Positions 46,684 through 57,253 of a stretch of DNA of 64,000 bases are shown piece by piece. The notes under the pieces are model-generated. The model searched no databases and had not been told where the DNA came from. It saw only the letters and a list, made by a program, of their open reading frames with translations. This DNA comes from Brassica napus (taxonomy: Eukaryota > Streptophyta > Magnoliopsida > Brassicales > Brassicaceae), in contig NW_026014635.1 in the NCBI RefSeq assembly GCF_020379485.1, positions 21,001 to 85,000 on the forward strand, read 5' to 3'. How positions within the stretch are numbered: the stretch's first letter is position 1; each line of letters opens with the position of its first letter. The translations under genes were made by a program, and so were the position numbers.

Positions 46684-48385
46684 TGTAAGACCCGATCCTG
46701 GATTCCTCAATCCAACCAGACCGCGGCCTCACCAAACAATGCAACCAATTCCATCTTTCATATTCAAGTTCAAGTGTTAAATAATTCTAAGTCTTTTTCA
46801 GAGTTTTGAGGTTCCAACATTCACACTTAAACAATCAAGCAACAACTAATGCAAATAGATATTTCATAGATATTAACCAAGGTTCATACATCATTCATCA
46901 TCCTAATAAATAGATTACACACTAGAATCGCATAAGTTCACAAGTTGCACAATAGGCTACAATAATCACACAATTTTCAGAATCAACCCAATCACCACAC
47001 ATCTTCCCATGACCGCGGTCCTCATGGTGCTTTTCCCTTACCACGGTCCATTTCTGGTCCTGGATCCAACACAAACAAACACACAATCACAAGGTTAGAT
47101 TACAAAACAAGAATCAAATCACATTGCATGGTCGGATCCAATCTAGTCAAGAACAATCATCAAAAATGTCAAATCTGACCCCTTTAAAAAGAGATCCAAA
47201 TACCAAATAAAAGTCATGAAAACTCATGATAATTCAGAAGAAAAATATTCCATAATCAGATTCAAAAGAATCGGCTCAGATCATAGTGATCTCGGCCATG
47301 AACAGCCCACACAAGAACAAGGGACTTTCATGGGAATTTGATCAGACCAAGGCCTTAGGATCAATGAATCCTTTCCTGTAACAATATAAAACATTCCATA
47401 GCACAACATATATGAAGAAACAGAGTAGAAGAAGTCAGAGTAAGGAGTGACCAATCGATCCAAACCGGCCAGGCTCACACGGCCATCACCCGCGGCCTTA
47501 TCCGGTTACTCTTGGCCACACCTCTCACCTTAGGAGTTCGGTCTCCAGGGGCGACTTCCTTCTCTTTCTCCTTTGCCTTCTCCTTGTCTTTCTGTCTCAA
47601 ATCCATCCTCTTGATCACACGCCCAAACACACCAGGAACACTCAAGAACAATCTCTTGGATCAAATCGGCCGATCCAACGTTTGTGTCTCTCTTTCTCTC
47701 TTGAATTTTCTCTGTGTTTCTCTCTGTGTGGAATGAGTAAAAACCGACCAGAATGATCAGAAATGAGAGAGAGAGGACGATTTAAACTGTCCCCAACCGC
47801 CTGGGCGAACAGTTACCAAAATCCCATCCCTTCTTCCCAAAACCGTCCCATAACCGTCCCATAACCGCCCCTTGGCGGTTTCTCCCCTTTTCTTCCTTTG
47901 GCAAATCGATCACTGAGCCTCAGCTCACACTCTGGGAGCTTGCCCGCTCCCTGTCCCAAGCCTAAGACCCATTTGGTCGAACCGTCCTGCACCCGGACCA
48001 TCGGCTCGCCCAGTAACCGTCCCAGACTCGCCCACACTGATCCGAACCAGAACGCACCGTTCACTGGATTGAGCTGACCTCCAGCTGTTCCCAGCTGATT
48101 GAGCTAGCCCACCAGGTCCTGTGAGCTGAACAGATCAGTGTGAACTGAATACCAGCTGAACCGAGCTGATTGAACTCAAACCAACACTCGTCCAGCTGCC
48201 TAAACACTCACCCAGCTCCTTTACCCTTGTTTCCATCGTATCCTGGTTAAGTCTCAGCTGACTGATGCCCTTAACCTTCATTCAGGGCCATGATACGCTT
48301 GTCTCAAGGTCTAATGACCTGACTGGTGCGTCTCCCCGCACCATGGCCCGTCCGGCCGATCCTATCTAGGATCGGGGACATGACA
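46684..48385 (-). repeat. Element C 3' LTR (1702 bp)
   Basis: Minus strand starts TGTCATGTCCCC at 48385 and ends GGGTCTTACA at 46684. Terminal dyad CCGATCCTA/TAGGATCGG. AGCTGA-rich stretch 48068-48210. A weak TATA candidate (TTTAAAT) near 47780-47789 in minus sense. Confidence 0.92.
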
Positions 48386-49549
48386 AGTCTCCCCCACTAA
48401 CTTGGGATTCGTCCTCGAATCCATGTTAAGTGTTTCATCAGGAAGGAATTGTCTGTACCACTCCGGATACATAGTTTTCATCTTTGCTTCTGTTTCCCAA
48501 GTGATGAGGTCTTTACCATTGTAATCCCACACCACTTTGATCATGGGAACTGTCTTCTTTCTCATAGCTTTCTCTGACCGATCCACAATCCGAACCGGCA
48601 AGGTTTCCAAAGTCAGGTCTTTACCAAGGTCAGCAGGAACCTCGGGCAAGACAATGTCTTGTTCAGACAAGCATTTCCGGAGTTGGGATACATGGAACAC
48701 ATTGTGGTATGCATCCATTGCTGATGGCAAGTCCAACTTGTATGCCACTGCACCCACTCTCTCTATGATCCTGAATGGACCCAAGTACCTAGGGTCCAGT
48801 TTCTTTCGTCCAGAAATCCTGGTCCTACCCTTAAAGGTAATCATCTTGAGATACACCAGGTCATTGACCTCAAACTCAAGATGTTTCCTACGCTTGTCTG
48901 CATAGCTCTTTTGGCGGTCCTGCGCCTCTTTCATCTTCTCTTTGACCATCCTGATCTTCTCAGTGGTCTGTTCTACAATCTCAGGACCCAACATGCTACG
49001 CTCCCCCACTTGGGTCCAGCATAGGGGTGTCCTGCACGGCCTACCATACAAAGCCTCATATGGCGACATACCAATGCTTGTATGGAAGCTGTTATTATAA
49101 GCAAACTCCACTAAGGGTAAGTGTTTTTCCCAAGACTCTCCCCAGTCTAACACACATGCCCTTAGCATATCCTCTAAGGTTTGGATTGTCCTTTCAGACT
49201 GCCCATCCGTTTGAGGATGATAAGATGTGCTCATATTCACTCTGGTTCCCAAGGCCTTTTGGAAAGCCTGCCAGAAATAAGATGTAAATCTTGGATCCCT
49301 GTCCGAGACAATGCTTGCTGGAACACCATGCAACCTCACTATCTCGTCTAGGTACACTTGCACTATCCTGTCGACCCCATCCCCTTTCTTGATGGGTAGG
49401 AAATGAGCCGACTTGGTCAGCCGATCAACCACAACCCATACCGCATCTTTCTTATTCCTGGTCGTGGGAAATCCAGTCACAAAAACCATTGTCATGTGAT
49501 CCCATTTCCATTCTGGTATGGGTAGGTTCTGAAGTAGACCACTGGGAAC
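48362..49549 (-). pseudogene. Element C integrase core, C-terminus and chromodomain
   Basis: Follows the TAG at 49550-49552 in the same frame. The first catalytic Asp of the integrase core (MDFVTGFP in E) is Val here (MVFVTGFP; GTT at 49484-49486), which should destroy activity; the second Asp (VSDRDPRF) and the Glu (HPQTDGQSE) remain. The C-terminal part has the FKGRTRISGRKKLDPRYLGP segment and a chromodomain-like region (RIVDRSEKAMRKKTVPMIKV and YNGKDLITWETEA). The frame crosses the purine tract and stops at 48362-48364, 24 bases inside the LTR. Confidence 0.9.
48386..48400 (-). other. Element C polypurine tract
   Basis: Minus strand TTAGTGGGGGAGACT directly before TGTCATGTCC. Also translated as part of the polyprotein tail (LVGET). 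Confidence 0.85.
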
Positions 49550-51433
49550 CTAATGTTCTGCCTTCACCAGTTGACAAGTGGGACACTTAGCCACCCACTC
49601 TGCAACATCAGATTTCATCCTCACCCAATGGTAGTACCTTTTCAGATCCCTATACATTTTGTTCAGTCCAGGATGAACTGAAAACTTGGACTTATGAGCC
49701 TGTCTCATAATCTCTTCTTTGAGTTCCTTATCATTAGGAACACTGACCCTACCATTGACCAAGATGGTACCATTGTCAGTTGTCTGGTACTCAGTCTTGT
49801 CATTGGCGGCTACCTTCTTTAGATTTTCATCCAGGCCCTGAGCTTGCCTGATCCTGGTCAGGAGATCGGCCTGGTTCACCGCCTCCAACCCCAGTGGCTC
49901 ATCTGAACCAACCAAGGTATTGAGGTTCAAGGACCTGATCATCCCTTCCAGTTCATCCGCCTCCCTCTCAGATGACACTTCAGCCCTTCTGCGGCTCAAA
50001 GCATCAGCCACTAGGTTAGCTTTCCCAGGATGATAAGCTATGTCCAGATCATAATCTGCAACAAACTCCATCCATCTCCTCTGCCTTAAGTTTAACTCAG
50101 GCTGAGTGAATATGTACTTCAAGCTCTTATGGTCTGTGAGTATTTGCACCCTGGCACCATAAAGATATGATCTCCATATCTTTAATGCAAATACTACTGC
50201 AGCCATCTCCAAATCATGGGTTGGATAGTTACCCTCATGCTTCCTTAGCTGCCGGGAAGCATAGGCTATCACCTTCCCATGTTGTGTCAAAACACAACCA
50301 AGACCAGTTATGGATGCATCCGTATACACCACATAAGGCTGATCAGCCTCAGGCAACACCAGGACAGGTGCATTAGTCAACATGTTCTTGAGTGCTGCAA
50401 AACTTTTCGCACACTCCTCAGACCATGTGAACCTCACGTCCTTGCCTGTCAGCTTAGTCATAGGTTGAGCTATGCTCGAGAACCCCTTGACATATTTCCG
50501 GTAATAACCAGCCAACCCTAAGAAGCTTCTCACTTCCGTAGCATTCTTTGGCTGTGGCCATTCCTGGATACATTTGATCTTATCTTGATCCACTGAGACT
50601 CCTTTATCAGACACCACATGCCCAAGGAACCCAATGCTCTTCTGCCAGAAGCTACACTTGCTTAGCTTAGCAAAGAGCTTCTGTTCTCTCAGGCGGCCCA
50701 ACACCGCCCTAAGGTGTCTTTCATGGTCCTCCTTTGTCTTGGAATACACGAGTATATCATCAATGAAGATGATCACAAACTCGTCCAAGTATTCCCTGAA
50801 GATGCCGTTCATCATCTTCATGAATGCAGCAGGTGCATTGGTCAGTCCGAACGGCATGACCACAAACTCATAGTGACCATACCTAGTTCGGAACGCTGTC
50901 TTCCTCACATCACCTGGTGCAATGGGGATCTGATGATACCCAGAGGCCAGGTCAATCTTGGAGAACCACTTGGCTCCACGGAGTTGGTCCAACAACTCAT
51001 CAATCCTGGGTAAAGGGTACTTGTTCTTCACAGTCACCCTGTTCAAACCCCTATAATCAATGCACAACCTAAAGCTACCATCCTTTTTCTTAAGAAATAG
51101 GACTGGTGCTCCCCAAGGTGATACACTAGGGCGTATGAACCCCTTCTCAAGCAACTCCTCAAGTTGCTTCTTCAGCTCTGCCGTCTCAGCTGGTGCCATT
51201 CTATATGGACTTTTTGATAATGGGGCCGTTCCAGGTTCCAATTCAATGATGAATGGGTCAGCCCTATCAGGGGGAATGCCCTGTAGTTCCCCAAACACAT
51301 CCTGAAATTCTCGAACCAACGGTATACCCTCTGGGTCACAGGCCCCTACAACCTCATCAGTGTAAATGGTAGCCAAAAAGGCCTCACAACCATTTCCAAG
51401 CATCCGTTCTACTTGGACTGCTGAAACCACCAA
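49550..51433 (-). pseudogene. Element C RT, RNase H and integrase zinc-binding region
   Basis: 627 codons. RT about residues 90-280 with catalytic FIDD at 223-226 ([13 protein letters not shown]), RNase H with [10 protein letters not shown] and TDHKSLKYI, ending at VADALSRRR. The integrase zinc-binding domain follows ([10 protein letters not shown] ... CPTCQ). The frame stops at TAG 49550-49552, where element E has Gln (AEHQVPSG). The start at 51433 is only the first Met after a frameshift near 51440 that separates it from protease. Sequence is close to E. Confidence 0.93.
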
Positions 51434-53196
51434 CTACAAGAGGTTGGCTTGATTCCTTGGTACTTGATCGGGGGTCCAAACTCATTCTCAAGTTGCACCC
51501 TTCCCCGGTGACAATCTAGAGTTGCCCGATACTTTCCCAACCAGTCCATGCCCAAGATCACTTCATGATGCTTGAGGGGGACAACAATCAGATCTATAGG
51601 CATCGGCCTATCCAAGATCACCACAGGGATGTCCTTAACCAGACCGAGTGAGTTCATAACTTGCCCTCCAGCCGCACTCACTCGTTCAGGACCATCCCAT
51701 GCTCCATACTGGAACAAACCTTTTCCTATCATACTTGGACTCACAAAACTATGTGTAGCTCCAGTATCAAATAATGTGTGTGTTTCCACACCACCAATAC
51801 TTAAGGTCCCAGTGATCGCTTGGAAAGGCCGAGCCCCATCCACATCCTTGGATAGCTCATACACACGAGGTGTTGAGGTCTGGCCTCGTCCCAGGACTGG
51901 CCTGCTAGCCTCCCCACATCCCTTACTTTGGTTGCCTTGCAACTTAGGGCAGTCCCTGCGGTAGTGGCCCTTCTGGCCGCAGTGGTGACAGGTCCTGGAC
52001 TCACCCAACGGACTTGGACAATCCTTGGCTGAGTGATCCATCTTACCACATCGAGTGCAGGCACCCATGGCCTTCCAGCACTCTCCACCGTGGTATCGTC
52101 CACACTTAGGGCACTCTGACCTACCACTTGAGGTTTTACCCTCCTCGGTCGAGTCCCTCTTCCTCTTCTTGTCACCACTCTGACCCGAGGATACCACCAC
52201 ACTCTTCAGCTTCTGCTTACCCTCCTCGGTGAGGTTGGTCTCCAGCAAGGCCATCCTCTCAACCAACTCAGAAACCGTGTGGAACTTACAAACAGAACAG
52301 TAGGTTCGAAGTTCCACCCTTAGGCCTCGGATGAACCTTCGGACTTGAACCTTCTCATCCTCCAGTTCTCTTCCCACATACCTTCTGAGTCGGTTGAACT
52401 CTTCTTCATACTCACGAACAGTCCTCCGTCCCTGAGTCAAATCCAGGAACTTGGACTCCAAACGATCCCACGCCTCAGCAGGAAAGTACTTATGGTTGAA
52501 CTCAACCTCAAAGTCAGCAAAATGCTCAATGGTGCCATTGGTACGCTTGTCCAAAGCTAACCACCAGTTATGTGCATCTCCCTCCAGGAAGTGTACTGCT
52601 ATGTCCTTCTGGTAGTCCTCAGGACAACGTGTGGACTTGAAGTTCCGAACCAACCTGGTTCTCCACTCGTCCGCCTCCATAGGATCAACACTTCCAGCAA
52701 AGTGTTTGGTTCCCAACTTGGAGATATGCTCCAGCACCTTCAGGTAGTCCATACCATGCACTGGCCTGACCGGTGGGTCTATCTCAATCACCTCAGCCAC
52801 ACGGCCAGCACCAACATCAGTCACTCCAGCAGCAACCCGAACCGGGGGATTAGCCTGTCCCACGGACGAGTTCACCAATGGTGTGAACGCCTGTGTCAAG
52901 GAGGCTATCTGAGCTCCCATGACCTGCATAGCCTCCACCAAGCCCCTTATGGTCGGCTCAATGACCTCCTCGGCACCAGTGACCCGAACATTGTTTGCAT
53001 CAACATTCTGGCCACTCCCAGCACCAACGTTGGACGACCCAGTATCGTCTCCATGGACTTGCTCTTGTTGCTCGTCCACATTAGTATCATTAACCTCAGT
53101 AGGAAGAGTTGGACCCACTGGAAGTCCGGTGGCATTATCCACCTGCTCCACCAGAGCCGGTAGCACTGTGGTTGGAATGGTTCCAGCTGGTAACAC
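51409..53196 (-). pseudogene. Element C gag and protease
   Basis: 595 codons with Gag and protease in one uninterrupted frame. Gag core motifs WRTRLVRNFKSTRCPEDYQK, HFLEGDAHNWW and YFPAEAWDRLE; zinc knuckles CPKCGRYHGGEC, CTRCGKMDHSAKDC and CHHCGQKGHYRRDC; protease active site FDTGATHSF and the flap-like [20 protein letters not shown]. No intron-like segment exists at the gag/protease junction (AITGTLSIGG), unlike element E. The N-terminus is unclear: the frame opens at a GTG, and a TAA three codons upstream (53206-53208) interrupts further Gag-like sequence. The frame ends in a shifted tail near 51440. Confidence 0.9.
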
Positions 53197-53456
53197 TCCG
53201 GTCTGTTAAGCACCATCCTGCCCCACTGCTCCAGACGCCCCAGTTGCCTCCTTTCCTTTCCGAGATTTATACCTTCTTGTACCCTTAGGAGTTACAAACA
53301 CAAACAAAAGGTTAGTCCATAACTGAACACACAAACCTCCATCACTCCTAAGTTAATCAGTAGAAAAGATTACTTAGAACCCAACTATCTCACCATGAGT
53401 CCAAACGGCCAAGTGTGTGGTGAACCAATAACCCAACAAATCCTAGAATCAAGAAT

Positions 53457-53468
53457 GCTCTGATACCA
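53457..53468 (-). other. Element C primer binding site (tRNA-iMet)
   Basis: Minus strand TGGTATCAGAGC three bases inside the 5' LTR edge at 53472; exact match. The leader 53209-53456 carries no recognised feature apart from the N-terminal Gag remnant. Confidence 0.88.
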
Positions 53469-53471
53469 ACT

Positions 53472-55174
53472 TGTAAGACCCGCTCCTGGATTCCTCAATC
53501 CAACCAGACCGCGGCCTCACCAAACAATGCAACCAATTCCATCTTTCATATTCAAGTTCAAGTGTTAAATAATTCTAAGTCTTTTTCAGAGTTTTGAGGT
53601 TCCAACATTCACACTTAAACAATCAAGCAACAACTAATGCAAATAGATATTTCATAGATATTAACCAAGGTTCATACATCATTCATCATCCTAATAAATA
53701 GATTACACACTAGAATCGCATAAGTTCACAAGTTGCACAATAGGCTACAATAATCACACAATTTTCAGAATCAACCCAATCACCACACATCTTCCCATGA
53801 CCGCGGTCCTCATAGTGCTTTTCCCTTACCACGGTTCATTTCTGGTCCTGGATCCAACACAAACAAACACACAATCACAAGGTTAGATTACAAAACAAGA
53901 ATCAAATCACATTGCATGGTCGGATCCAATCTAGTCAAGAACAATCATCAAAAATGTCAAATCTGACCCCTTTAAAAAGAGATCCAAATACCAAATAAAA
54001 TTCATGAAAACTCATGATAATTCAGAAGAAAAATATTCCCATAATCAGATTCAAAAGAATCGGCTCAGATCATAGTGATCTCGGCCATGAACAGCCCACA
54101 CAAGAACAAGGGACTTTCATGGGAATTTGATCAGGCCAAGGCCTTAGGATCAATGAATCCTTTCCTGTAACAATATAAAACATTCCATAGCACAACATAT
54201 ATGAAGAAACAGAGTAGAAGAAGTCAGAGTAAGGAGTGACCAATCGATCCAAACTGGCCAGGCTCACACGGCCATCACCCGCGGCCTTATCCGGTTACTC
54301 TTGGCCACACCTCTCACCTTAGGAGTTCGGTCTCCAGGGGTGACTTTCTTCTCTTTCTCCTTTGCCTTCTCCTTGTCTTTCTGTCTCAAATCCATCCTCT
54401 TGATCACACGCCCAAACACACCAGGAACACTCAAGAACAATCTCTTGGATCAAATCGGCCGATCCAAGGTTTGTGTCTCTCTTTCTCTCTTGAATTTTCT
54501 CTGTGTTTCTCTCTGTGTGGAATGAGTAAAAACCGACCAGAATGATCAGAAATGAGAGAGAGAGGACGATTTAAACTGTCCCAAACCGCCTGGGCGAACA
54601 GTTACCAAAATCCCATCCCTTCTTCCCAAAACCGTCCCATAACCGTCCCATAACCGCCCCTTGGCGGTTTCTCCCCTTTTCTTCCTTTGGCAAATCGATC
54701 ACTGAGCCTCAGCTCACACTCTGGGAGCTTGCCCGCTCCCTGTCCCAAGCCTAAGACCCATTTGGTCGAACCGTCCTGCACCCGGACCATCGGCTCGCCC
54801 AGTAACCGTCCCGGACTCGCCCACACTGATCCGAACCAGAACGCACCGTTCACTGGATTGAGCTGACCTCCAGCTGTTCCCAGCTGATTGAGCTAGCCCA
54901 CCAGCTCCTGTGAGCTGAACAGATCATGGTGAACTGAATACCAGCTGAACCGAGCTGATTGAACTCAAACCAACACTCGTCCAGCTGCCTAAACACTCAC
55001 CCAGCTCCTTTACCCTTGTTTCCATCGTATCCTGGTTAAGTCTCAGCTGACTGATGCCCTTAACCTTCATTCAGGGCCATGATACGCTTGTCTCAAGGTC
55101 TAATGACCTGACTGGTGCGTCTCCCCGCACCATGGCCCGTCCGGCCGATCCTATCTAGGATCGGGGACATGACA
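53472..55174 (-). repeat. Element C 5' LTR (1703 bp)
   Basis: Partner of 46684-48385 with few differences. AGCTGA-rich stretch 54855-54990; terminal dyad at the right edge (55144-55163). Confidence 0.92.
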
Positions 55175-57253
55175 GGTCAGGTCGTCCATACTCACCCATG
55201 ATCAGATCTTACACGGCCTTCCTTGAACAATGACACTTAGGCTCAGTATCTGTGGTCTACGACACATTGTACTAGCCACAAACTTCGTCATGACACTTAG
55301 CCAATCTCGAAGCTATCAACACCAAGGTTGATATCTAGAAGCATCAAATCAATACTCTTACTCCAGCAACGTGAATATCCATACTAGTGTTTGGCCATCG
55401 AACCATCATCATGAAACATGATCCGACCGCTAGACTTGATAAGCCATCGTCCACTTAGCATGTACTGATATAACCGGCCTTCCATTGCCATCATGTGGGT
55501 CTACGCCCTACATAAGGCATATGGCGCCTATCCTACTCACCAACCCAAAGTTGATTGTAAGATATCCCACTTAGCCTTTGCGGCTAGAACCATCCAACCA
55601 TCGCTGGATCGTCCATAGTCTCGTCTAACCGTTTGGTTAAGATCTAGGTGCGATCGGCCAGTTATAAGTCCAGCCCAAAGGCTCACGGACCTTCTTACCT
55701 GATCCGACCCAAAGCCTGGATCCATACCACAGAGTAAGGCCCAAGACCAAAACGGATTGACTTGCAACGAATCAGACCTTGCGACACAACACTCCGGTTA
55801 AACTAACCGTCTGTCCGTTCGACTATGCAGCCGCGGACTGTCCACTTGGTTCGGCCTAAGCCTTGAACCAATGGTACCGTTTGGAACTCACACCTTTTGG
55901 GAACTAGTACCCTTTGGACACACGTGCCTCTTGGCAACTCATGACCCTTGGCAACTCGCACCCATTCAGATGTTCCAACCATTCGACCTAACCGTCCGTA
56001 GGGACTGTCTGGTCCGTGCGTGTGTCCGGCCTTTTGCCAAAGGACCACGCCTTAACCTGCACAAGTCATGAACCATTGTGACTGTTCAGGGTAGGGTTGC
56101 AGCCGTTCAGAACAGAACAGAACCGCCCCTATCCAATCGGATCACCTGAGGCCAGTCAGATCATGCGCGCGCCTAACTCGTCGGTTATGGACCGCGACCG
56201 CATTACTCAACCAGAACCACGGTTATTACCAATCCCAACACATCAACAAGGCCACGCCAATATACAGGAGGAGTAGAAGAATAAATAGATGAAAAGAATA
56301 AGAAGAATAGGACACAATCCAAACGCCCATGGCTAGACCGGTTCAGACTGTCCGATGGTCTTAGCCGATGAGTTGGTGGTGACCCCACTGACCCTATCTG
56401 ACTGAACCACGGGGTTGGAGTCCTTCTCCAGACCTTTCTCAATGCCTTGGGTATCCATAACCACACGGCCTCCTCTCTCCTAAACCGTTCTCCTTGCCGG
56501 AGATACTAAACCACCACAACCGAGCCTTTTCCAGCTTGGATCCTCGGTTCTCATTGAGGGATCCCTTAGTTTAGGACGTGTGTCCTTTGTCTCAGACAGA
56601 ATGAGACTGAATAATACTGAATGCCTTGATCTCTGGTCGTGCATCCTATATATAGGCAACCAAAGGTCATGTGTGAAGGGACACATCCCTTCGAAGCATC
56701 CTTTTGGGACAGATCTTGGGCATCGATTACAATCAACGGTCCAGATCGTACCTGTTCGGAAATGGAAGGTTCCAGACCTTATAGGCACGTACAACCCAAG
56801 CCCAGGCTTGATACCCAAGCCCACGGCCTGTCCACAAGAGCCCAACGACTCATGGACCACATGGCCGGACCTCATGGCCCGCCACTGACCCAGACCCGGA
56901 CCATCGGCCCGAAACCCGAACAGTCCGTCGAGCTGAGATGAGCTGACTCCCAGCTGCCTCCGCTGAGTGAGCTAGTAGTCCAGCTGGTTGAGCTGACTTA
57001 ACTTGGAACGAGCTAGGCTGAGCTTGACCGAGTTATGTCTAGCTGATCGAGCTTCCCGTAAGCATCGCCCAGCTTATGTACAACTTTTTCTAGCTGACTT
57101 CTTTCTCTTATAAGGTTAAGTCTCAGCATCCTGACGTCCTTAACCTTCTATCTTGGCCATGGAATGCTTGCCTTAAGGTCCTAAGACCGGCTGGTTCGTT
57201 TCCTCGAACCATGGCCGTCCCGACGGTCCTTATCCAGGATCGCGGATGTTACA
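55175..57253 (-). repeat. LTR I: truncated LTR with an unrelated promoter segment
   Basis: 55175-56515 matches the F LTR (about 9704-10443 and 17354-17940) in the same minus orientation. From about 56516 to 56850 the sequence is unrelated to the F, B and E LTRs and carries its own TATA box (56646-56655). After that it again resembles them (GGCCCGCCACTGACC..., AGCTGA-rich stretch 56932-57080) and ends with the LTR start TGTAACATCC at 57253. The left part is lost at the junction with C. No internal region is attached, so it is either a solo LTR or a relic. Right flank CACAC in array block 3. Confidence 0.8.
56646..56655 (-). promoter_or_regulatory. TATA box of LTR I
   Basis: CTATATATAG, self-complementary; in minus orientation followed by GATGCACGACC. 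Located in the segment not shared with the other LTRs. Confidence 0.5.

Larger units (their letters stand above)
46684..55174 (-). mobile_element. Element C: Tekay-like chromodomain Ty3/Gypsy retrotransposon
   Basis: 8.5-kb element with 1.70-kb LTRs (46684-48385 and 53472-55174), PBS 53457-53468 and purine tract 48386-48400. It encodes Gag, protease, RT, RNase H, integrase and chromodomain. Lesions: an in-frame TAA near the Gag start (53206-53208), a frameshift near 51440, an in-frame TAG at 49550-49552 and loss of the first catalytic integrase Asp. LTRs differ at few positions, so it is fairly young. The flanks (AGCCA left, GGTCA right) do not match, so no target duplication is visible. Confidence 0.9.
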
